In this document: positions 1 to 4,285 of the stretch, piece after piece
How the letters are laid out: the number at the start of each line of letters is the position of its first letter
Position numbering within the stretch: position 1 is the first letter of the stretch
Made by a program: the position numbers and the translations under genes
Source of the DNA: Saprospiraceae bacterium
GTDB taxonomy: Bacteria; Bacteroidota; Bacteroidia; Chitinophagales; Saprospiraceae
Reading direction: 5' to 3'
Assembly (NCBI GenBank): GCA_014379065.1
Contig: JACMMM010000403.1
Location: forward strand, 1-8,985
DNA: 8,985 nt
The notes under the pieces: model-generated
What the model saw: the letters and a program-made list of their open reading frames with translations, nothing else
What the model was told of the DNA's origin: nothing
Databases searched by the model: none

Positions 1-312
1 CAACATAACAAGATTTTCAGTGGTAGGTTGAAGGCCCTTGGGAATAAAAAACACGTCCAAGTTTAAATTGCTGTGGTCCAGGTGTTCAATGACCTCTTCA
101 CGGATAATCTCGCTCAGTTTCTTAACATCCATTACAAAACCAGTCTTCGGGTCAGGACGACCTTTTATGGTGACATGCAGGTTGTAATTATGGCCGTGCC
201 AATTCTTGTTGGAGCATTTGCCAAAAACTTCGCGGTTCTGCTCTTCAGTCCAGTCCTCTACCCAAAGCTTGTGGGCTGCGTTGAAGCGTTCTATTCGAGT
301 GATGTAAACCAT
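1..312 (-). CDS. 6-pyruvoyl-tetrahydropterin synthase / QueD-family enzyme (C-terminus cut by window edge)
   Basis: The 104 residues visible belong to the 6-pyruvoyl-tetrahydropterin synthase / 6-carboxytetrahydropterin synthase family: cytoplasmic zinc enzymes acting on dihydroneopterin triphosphate in biopterin or queuosine synthesis. Visible landmarks are F-N-A-A-H14 (first zinc histidine), C33-x5-H39-G-H41 (catalytic Cys and two further zinc His), T-G-F-V-M-D62, L-D-H80 and P-T-T-E99-N. Every key residue expected in this part is present. The Cys-to-His spacing of five resembles animal-type PTPS; E. coli QueD has CxxxHxH, so a queD name is not given. The start ATG at 312 is followed immediately by the family's usual short first strand (VYITRIERFNAAH). 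A promoter-like box lies about 45 bases upstream. Family members are roughly 120-150 residues long, so about 20-40 residues are missing. The family call is secure; the exact reaction is not. Confidence 0.93.
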   Translation of the reverse strand, partial: MVYITRIERFNAAHKLWVEDWTEEQNREVFGKCSNKNWHGHNYNLHVTIKGRPDPKTGFVMDVKKLSEIIREEVIEHLDHSNLNLDVFFIPKGLQPTTENLVML

Positions 313-356
313 TCTATATCAGTATGTTTTCGCCAATCAGTTTGCGATATGGGCCG

Positions 357-364
357 CAAAATTA
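357..364 (-). promoter_or_regulatory. Bacteroidota-type -7 promoter box (TAATTTTG) for the pterin synthase gene
   Basis: On the minus strand the sequence reads TAATTTTG, an exact match to the Bacteroidota -7 consensus TAnnTTTG, 45 bases ahead of the ATG at 312. That would leave a leader of about 35-40 bases. No clear TTTG -33 element is seen, so this is a candidate only. Confidence 0.4.
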
Positions 365-394
365 GGATGAAATGATTGGTTTTACGCTGGATAA

Positions 395-426
395 TTGTTG
401 ATTTGGTTATTTGTTGATTTGGTTAT
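395..426 (+). repeat. 16-nt tandem repeat, two perfect copies (family A)
   Basis: The 16-mer TTGTTGATTTGGTTAT occurs at 395-410 and again, unchanged, at 411-426. The same 16-mer is present at 4201-4216 and, inverted, at 4243-4258. A variant with 13 of 16 bases identical lies in the opposite orientation at 588-619. This is therefore a dispersed intergenic family, not chance A/T richness. Confidence 0.85.
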
Positions 427-548
427 CTGAACACGCTCCTCCCAATTTAGATCCGCAAATCTGCAAATCCCCGAATCCAGAGATAACCACCTTATTTATC
501 CCTTGAGCGCACTGATTAATCTAAAAAAGCAAACACATTCAGAGGCTC

Positions 549-1676
549 ATGTTTTTTTTGCCGCAAATCCCCACATCCATCATCACCCAAATCCACAAAT
601 CACCAAATCCACAAATCAACATAACTTTGAAAACCCGCAGCTTTCTCGATCGTGTTTATGCTTTTCTCAACCAGCGGCAAGTGTATCATATGCTGTTCTG
701 GCTGGCTTTGTACGGCACCATGGTGGGTACTAGCCTCCGGCAAGGGATCGGTTTGAACATCACGCTGTATAATGAAACCTTTCAAGCGCTCTTCTTCGCT
801 GGGTTGGTCTATTTCAACCTTTTGTACCTGATTCCCAATTATTTAGCCCGACACGCATTCATTTATTTTGGGCTCGTGTTGGCCGCATGCGCCATCGCAA
901 CGCCCATTGAAGTATTGGTTTTATACCTCGTTTTTGCTGACTCGCCCGAGTATCAGGCCAACGTGGTAGATCAGCAGGTAAGAATTTACTTGAGCAATGT
1001 TTTTGTGACGTTACTAGCTACTGTGTTGCGGGTCATCATGGATTGGTGGCGGTATCAGAATGAAAAACAAGTGCTGCTGACACAGACCATGCAGTCGGAG
1101 CTTCGCTTCCTGAAAAGCCAGATAAACCCGCATTTTCTGTTCAATACCTTGAACAATCTTTATGCACTAACGCTAAAAAAGAGCGATAAAGCTCCCGAGA
1201 TCGTATTAAAACTGGCCGAAATAATGCGGTACATGCTTTATGAGTGCAATGAGCGGCGTGTGCATCTTTCCAAGGAGATCCATTATCTCTACAATTATTT
1301 GGACCTTGAGCGACTTCGCCAGCCCAAGGAAGCAGACATCCGTTTTGTGGTGGAAGGGCATGTGAGCGAACAATTGGTGGCGCCACTCATGTTCGTCCCG
1401 TTTGTGGAAAACAGTTTCAAGCACGGCCTAAACCACGCAACTTCAGGAGGGTATGTTCGTATACGCCTTTCTGTGCAAGGGGAAGACCTCGAATTTTATA
1501 TTGAAAACAGTAAGGTAGAGCAAATGCCCCGTCCCAGCCACCCGCGTAGCGGGGGAATTGGCCTGGCCAACGTTCGTCAGCGCCTCAAGATTCTCTATCC
1601 CGACAACCACGACCTTGAGATCATTGATGAGCCGAATCGTTATGCAGTGACTTTGAGGTTGAAAATGGTGGATTGA
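549..1676 (+). CDS. membrane sensor histidine kinase, LytS/YehU type (His_kinase PF06580 family)
   Basis: A sensor kinase that would autophosphorylate on histidine and pass the phosphate to a response regulator, typically of LytTR type in this family. Numbered from 549, four hydrophobic segments lie near 48-64, 78-99, 103-130 and 147-165. A short linker leads to the phosphoacceptor box Q-I-N-P-H195-F-L-F-N, the N-box P-F-V-E287-N-S-F-K-H-G, and the glycine box G-G-I-G-L-A-N-V-R (335-343). These are the hallmarks of the family. The partner regulator is not in the window. The start is doubtful: 549 is the only in-frame ATG upstream of the conserved-looking N-Q-R-Q-V-Y-H-M-L-F-W segment, but residues 14-24 are encoded by an intergenic-type repeat, and a perfect TAACTTTG promoter-like box sits at 622-629. 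The true start may be TTG 627, GTG 681 or ATG 690. It ends 60 bases from the convergent AhpD-like gene. Confidence 0.93.
   Translation: MFFLPQIPTSIITQIHKSPNPQINITLKTRSFLDRVYAFLNQRQVYHMLFWLALYGTMVGTSLRQGIGLNITLYNETFQALFFAGLVYFNLLYLIPNYLARHAFIYFGLVLAACAIATPIEVLVLYLVFADSPEYQANVVDQQVRIYLSNVFVTLLATVLRVIMDWWRYQNEKQVLLTQTMQSELRFLKSQINPHFLFNTLNNLYALTLKKSDKAPEIVLKLAEIMRYMLYECNERRVHLSKEIHYLYNYLDLERLRQPKEADIRFVVEGHVSEQLVAPLMFVPFVENSFKHGLNHATSGGYVRIRLSVQGEDLEFYIENSKVEQMPRPSHPRSGGIGLANVRQRLKILYPDNHDLEIIDEPNRYAVTLRLKMVD
588..619 (-). repeat. 16-nt tandem repeat, opposite orientation (family A variant)
   Basis: Two 16-base units, CAAATCCACAAATCAC (588-603) and CAAATCCACAAATCAA (604-619), differ only at the last base. 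Their reverse complement, put in the same register, matches the 395-426 unit at 13 of 16 positions. The 395-426 and 588-619 blocks therefore form a degenerate, widely spaced inverted pair across the intergenic region. This block lies inside the longest reading frame of the histidine kinase. Confidence 0.75.
622..629 (+). promoter_or_regulatory. candidate -7 promoter box (TAACTTTG) for the histidine kinase
   Basis: TAACTTTG is a perfect match to TAnnTTTG, directly after the 588-619 repeat and 61 bases before the in-frame ATG at 690. If used, transcription would begin near 635 and translation must start downstream of 549. No good -33 element is seen, and an 8-mer with six fixed bases can occur by chance. 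Confidence 0.3.
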
Positions 1677-1691
1677 CGTTTATTAGGTTTA

Positions 1692-1745
1692 GAGTTGAGG
1701 GTTTAGGGGCTTCGCTCAACGATCTCAACCCTAAACTCTCAACCC
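1692..1745. repeat. inverted repeat between convergent genes (family B), possible bidirectional terminator
   Basis: GAGTTGAGGGTTTAGGG (1692-1708) pairs with CCCTAAACTCTCAACCC (1729-1745). The stem is 17 positions long with one mismatch and one G-T wobble, around a 20-base loop. It lies between the kinase stop (1676) and the stop of the convergent AhpD-like gene, and its right arm runs into the last codons of that gene. No T-tract follows on either strand, so terminator function is only suggested by position. GTTTAGGG-like words recur at 7237-7261. Confidence 0.6.
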
Positions 1746-2308
1746 TCCACTTCCTTATCCGGCATATACCCCGTGGGTTCGCTCCGATAGCCCAATTCGG
1801 CCACTTTCTCTGCCCGATGCCGGTAAAATGCTGGATCGTCGGGCGCCCAGGTTGCAAGACCATCCACATAGCGATTGAACATACAGAAGGCTGCTGCAAT
1901 AAGCACAGTGTCGTGAATGTCGCGGTCGGTCGCTCCTGCTTCGCGGGCAGCAGCTACTTGATAGGTAGTGACGTGTTTCCCCCCTTTCTGCACACTAAAT
2001 GCAATGAAGAGCAAGGCCCTCATTTTTTCCGAAATAGGCGCACGGTACAGATCCGTTTTTACTGCAACAACCGTTTCTTCTTCTCCCAAAAAATGGCTGG
2101 CCACCGCGCCATGAATGTTTTGACAGAAATGACAGTCGTTGAGTTGTGAAACATAAGCGCCAATGAGTTCTCGCTCGCCTCGACTGAGGCCCTCATCGGT
2201 GGCGAGCAGCGCGTTGGCGAAGTCGTTAAGCGGTTGAGATGTTTGCGGACTAAAGGCCATGGGACCTCTTATTCCGGGGAGATCGTTGCCTAAATTGATG
2301 TGTGCCAT
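1739..2308 (-). CDS. AhpD-like / carboxymuconolactone decarboxylase family protein, copy 1
   Basis: A 189-residue all-helical AhpD-fold protein, likely a cytoplasmic thiol-based peroxidase or disulfide-relay protein. It carries the complete AhpD signature: E47-x11-C59-H-F-C62-x3-H66, with spacing identical to Mycobacterium AhpD (Glu118, Cys130, Cys133, His137). A conserved C-terminal block, D-R-D-I-H-D-T-V-L-I-A-A followed by F-N-R-Y-V-D-G-L-A-T, lies at 128-153. The CxxC pair argues for redox chemistry and against true gamma-carboxymuconolactone decarboxylation, despite the family name. It lies 51 bases downstream of a paralogue of nearly equal length; the two share 24 of 26 residues in the C-terminal block. 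The start ATG at 2308 matches the paralogue's start in register (M-x-H-I). Probably last in a run with the MFS and receptor genes. Substrate unknown. Confidence 0.88.
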   Translation of the reverse strand: MAHINLGNDLPGIRGPMAFSPQTSQPLNDFANALLATDEGLSRGERELIGAYVSQLNDCHFCQNIHGAVASHFLGEEETVVAVKTDLYRAPISEKMRALLFIAFSVQKGGKHVTTYQVAAAREAGATDRDIHDTVLIAAAFCMFNRYVDGLATWAPDDPAFYRHRAEKVAELGYRSEPTGYMPDKEVEG

Positions 2309-2359
2309 GATTGGTGAGAGGTGTGAGGGTGAGATACGTAAACGGATTATAAAAGCGGT

Positions 2360-2920
2360 TTATAGATTCAGATTCGTCTTGGGTGCGACGTAGCCATTTT
2401 TTCCCAAGCGTTCGCCCATGGCAGCCCATGTCTCGGCGTCTTCGGCGGGCGGAGTAATGGTCGCCAGCCCATCTACATAGCGGTTGAAAAGGCAGAATGT
2501 GGCGGCAATGAGCACAGTGTCGTGAATGTCGCGGTCTACGGCACCGTTTGAACGGGCCTCTGCTACAAGTGCATCTGATACGGTACGAGCATCCGTTTGC
2601 ACGCAAGCGGCAATACTGAGCAGTAATTTTAATTTCGCAGAAATGGGAGCGTTTTCGTAGTCGTTCAGAACAAAATCAACGACTTGCGCATCATCTTGAA
2701 ACAAATACCTTGACGCCGCTGCATGACTCGAAAAACAGAATGTGCATTGGTTTCGATACGAGACAAAGGCCGCTATCAGTTCGCGTTCGGCTTCCGAAAG
2801 GGACGATTCGCCGCGTAGCAGTGTCTGTGCCAATTCGTAGAGGTGCTGCCCTGTGTCAGGGCGGTACTCAGCGAGGCTGCGAATGCCAAGGGACTGTTCG
2901 GGAAGGGTGATATGCGGCAT
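2360..2920 (-). CDS. AhpD-like / carboxymuconolactone decarboxylase family protein, copy 2
   Basis: This 186-residue paralogue of the gene at 1739-2308 also keeps the whole AhpD signature at the same positions: E47-x11-C59-T-F-C62-x3-H66. The motif reads Q-C-T-F-C-F-S-S-H; copy 1 has D-C-H-F-C-Q-N-I-H. The base between the cysteines thus differs: copy 2 has Thr60 where copy 1 has His60, a position near the His132 site of AhpD. Elsewhere the two diverge widely (about residues 67-125), so the duplication is old or the copies have specialised. The C-terminal 129-154 block is almost identical to copy 1. The start ATG at 2920 is 35 bases after the MFS stop, consistent with co-transcription. A palindromic inverted repeat occupies that gap. 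Redox function is inferred from the motif; partner and substrate are unknown. Confidence 0.88.
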   Translation of the reverse strand: MPHITLPEQSLGIRSLAEYRPDTGQHLYELAQTLLRGESSLSEAERELIAAFVSYRNQCTFCFSSHAAASRYLFQDDAQVVDFVLNDYENAPISAKLKLLLSIAACVQTDARTVSDALVAEARSNGAVDRDIHDTVLIAATFCLFNRYVDGLATITPPAEDAETWAAMGERLGKNGYVAPKTNLNL

Positions 2921-2933
2921 GGTGAAATGTATC

Positions 2934-2985
2934 CCGGAACTCCGTTCCGGGAAAATTATTGAATATCCCCGGAACGGAGTTCCGG
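2934..2985. repeat. 18-bp inverted pair of near-palindromic repeats spanning the MFS stop codon
   Basis: CCGGAACTCCGTTCCGGG (2934-2951) and CCCGGAACGGAGTTCCGG (2968-2985) are perfect reverse complements separated by 16 A/T-rich bases that contain the MFS stop codon. Each arm is also an imperfect palindrome in itself (CCGGAAC...GTTCCGG), so three alternative hairpins are possible. The right arm is codon-aligned with the MFS reading frame and encodes Pro-Glu-Leu-Arg-Ser-Gly. It could attenuate or terminate transcription between the MFS and AhpD-like genes, but no T-tract follows. Confidence 0.8.
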
Positions 2986-4164
2986 ATTACAGTTATCAAA
3001 AAACAATACCAACCAAGCTATGACAAACGCCCCAGAAAAAACCAGCATTGCATTCGCATAACCACCGAGGGCAGCGACCAAGGACCCGACAAAAAATACG
3101 GCAGAGGTTGTGAATACCCGTCCGATGTTGAAACAAAAACCTGTGCCTGTAGCACGTACTTCGGTTGGGAACAACTCGGTGACGTACACAGTCAGAGCCC
3201 CTTGGTTGATTCCAAAAAATAGCGCCAGCACAGCGGTTTCTACCAAAACGAGCGGTGAAAAACTATTGTTCGACAAAAAAAGAAGCATACATACGAAAAG
3301 CGTCCCAATAAAATTGCTCAACAATGTGCGTCGAACACCCAGTTGATTGACCAGAAATCCCGAGACTCCTGTGCCGGCCATTCCGCCCATTCCGAGCATC
3401 ATCATGGTGATACCGCGCATTTGCCCCGCCCCTTCGCCGCCGCCGATCAGACTGTCTACCCAAGTCGGCATCCACGAAAAAATCGCCCAAAGGCCCACGA
3501 GCACAAAACCGTACACCACCGCCCCGACGATAAGTTTAAGACGGTTTGGTGGCTGAAGAAGCACTTTGAGCGGCGATCTGCTTTCTGTCTCGCCTGCTTC
3601 TTTTTTTGTTTCTCTCAACAAGATCAACACCAATACCGCGACTACGAGCGGCGCAAGACCTACTGAAAATGCTTCTCGCCAATCACTGAATAGAACATTC
3701 AATCCACCCGACAACACAATGCCCACCGGAAATGCCACCCCCAAAATGCCCTGCGCCACTGCTCGGCCATCCGCTGGCCAACGTTCTGATACTAACACTG
3801 CACAGGTAAGCAGAATGCCAGACACGCCTATGCCCGCCATTGCCCGTGCGGCTGCGACCCATATCCAATCATGTGCGCCCACTGCCGCCAAGGTGAACAC
3901 GCCGCACACGACCGCTGAGACAGCCAACATCTTTACCCGCCCAAAACGGTCGCTCAGATAGCCAACAACCAGTCCACCTATTGTCATGCCGGCGAGATAT
4001 GCGGCGTTTAAGTAAGGCCCTACACGACTCATCGTGGCTTCGTCCGCATTGCCCAGCAGGTCTCTGACCACGGAGGGCAGATAGACCGACATGAGCATGG
4101 AAATCGTGCCACCGCAGATGTAAGCGAGGATGCAAAGGATGAGTAGGAGGAAATGACGAGGCAT
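2956..4164 (-). CDS. MFS transporter (12-helix, metabolite:H+ symporter-like)
   Basis: A 402-residue inner-membrane permease of the major facilitator superfamily with about twelve hydrophobic segments. The loop 2-3 signature G-Y-L-S-D-R-F-G-R lies at 68-76, a second-half counterpart near 270-280 (F-L-V-N-Q-L-G-V-R-R), and E-L-F-P-T-E-V-R-A-T-G-T-G at 330-342. That last motif is characteristic of the sugar / aromatic-acid / SV2-like branch of MFS. A charged central loop lies near 184-200. Import of a small organic anion with protons is the usual job of relatives, but export cannot be excluded. The ATG at 4164 starts directly at the first membrane helix with three residues before it. The C-terminal N-P-E-L-R-S-G-D-I-Q tail is encoded by the palindromic repeat and is unlikely to be conserved. 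It sits between the TonB receptor and two AhpD-like genes on the same strand. Confidence 0.92.
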   Translation of the reverse strand: MPRHFLLLILCILAYICGGTISMLMSVYLPSVVRDLLGNADEATMSRVGPYLNAAYLAGMTIGGLVVGYLSDRFGRVKMLAVSAVVCGVFTLAAVGAHDWIWVAAARAMAGIGVSGILLTCAVLVSERWPADGRAVAQGILGVAFPVGIVLSGGLNVLFSDWREAFSVGLAPLVVAVLVLILLRETKKEAGETESRSPLKVLLQPPNRLKLIVGAVVYGFVLVGLWAIFSWMPTWVDSLIGGGEGAGQMRGITMMMLGMGGMAGTGVSGFLVNQLGVRRTLLSNFIGTLFVCMLLFLSNNSFSPLVLVETAVLALFFGINQGALTVYVTELFPTEVRATGTGFCFNIGRVFTTSAVFFVGSLVAALGGYANAMLVFSGAFVIAWLVLFFDNCNPELRSGDIQ

Positions 4165-4181
4165 TTTATTGCTTAATTGTT

Positions 4182-4277
4182 GATTTGGTAATGTGCTTAT
4201 TTGTTGATTTGGTTATTCGAGTGGCTAAGCTTGCGTGCTCGAATAACCAAATCAACAAATAAGCACATTACCAAATC
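4182..4277. repeat. 40-bp perfect inverted repeat (family A words) between receptor and MFS genes
   Basis: The arm at 4182-4221 is the exact reverse complement of 4238-4277, 40 of 40 bases, around a 16-base loop. Each arm contains the family-A 16-mer TTGTTGATTTGGTTAT (4201-4216, and inverted at 4243-4258); the left arm also overlaps a one-base variant at 4177-4192. The element fills the 121-base gap between the receptor stop and the MFS start. RNA from either strand would form a very long hairpin. There is no T-tract, no coding content and no obvious target-site duplication. Confidence 0.95.
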
Positions 4278-4285
4278 CCCTAAAA

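Larger units (their letters stand above)
313..548. other. intergenic region between divergent genes, repeat-rich
   Basis: This 236-base gap between the divergent pterin synthase and histidine kinase genes has no convincing coding sequence. It holds the leader and promoter box of the pterin synthase gene, a two-copy 16-nt tandem repeat (395-426), and diffuse CAAATC-type words around 450-480 that look like degenerate relatives of the opposite-orientation repeat at 588-619. Confidence 0.6.

Noticed and set aside
395..619. CRISPR array or phage attachment site in the repeat region
   Set aside because: Repeats are directly adjacent 16-mers with no unique spacers, and no cas, integrase or tRNA gene is visible.
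1673..2149. Plus-strand open frame over the AhpD-like gene
   Set aside because: It overlaps a well-supported minus-strand gene, and its translation shows no family motif; it is a shadow frame.
1739..2920. Aromatic (beta-ketoadipate) degradation from the carboxymuconolactone decarboxylase name
   Set aside because: No other pathway gene is present, and the intact CxxC with upstream Glu and downstream His indicates AhpD-type redox chemistry.
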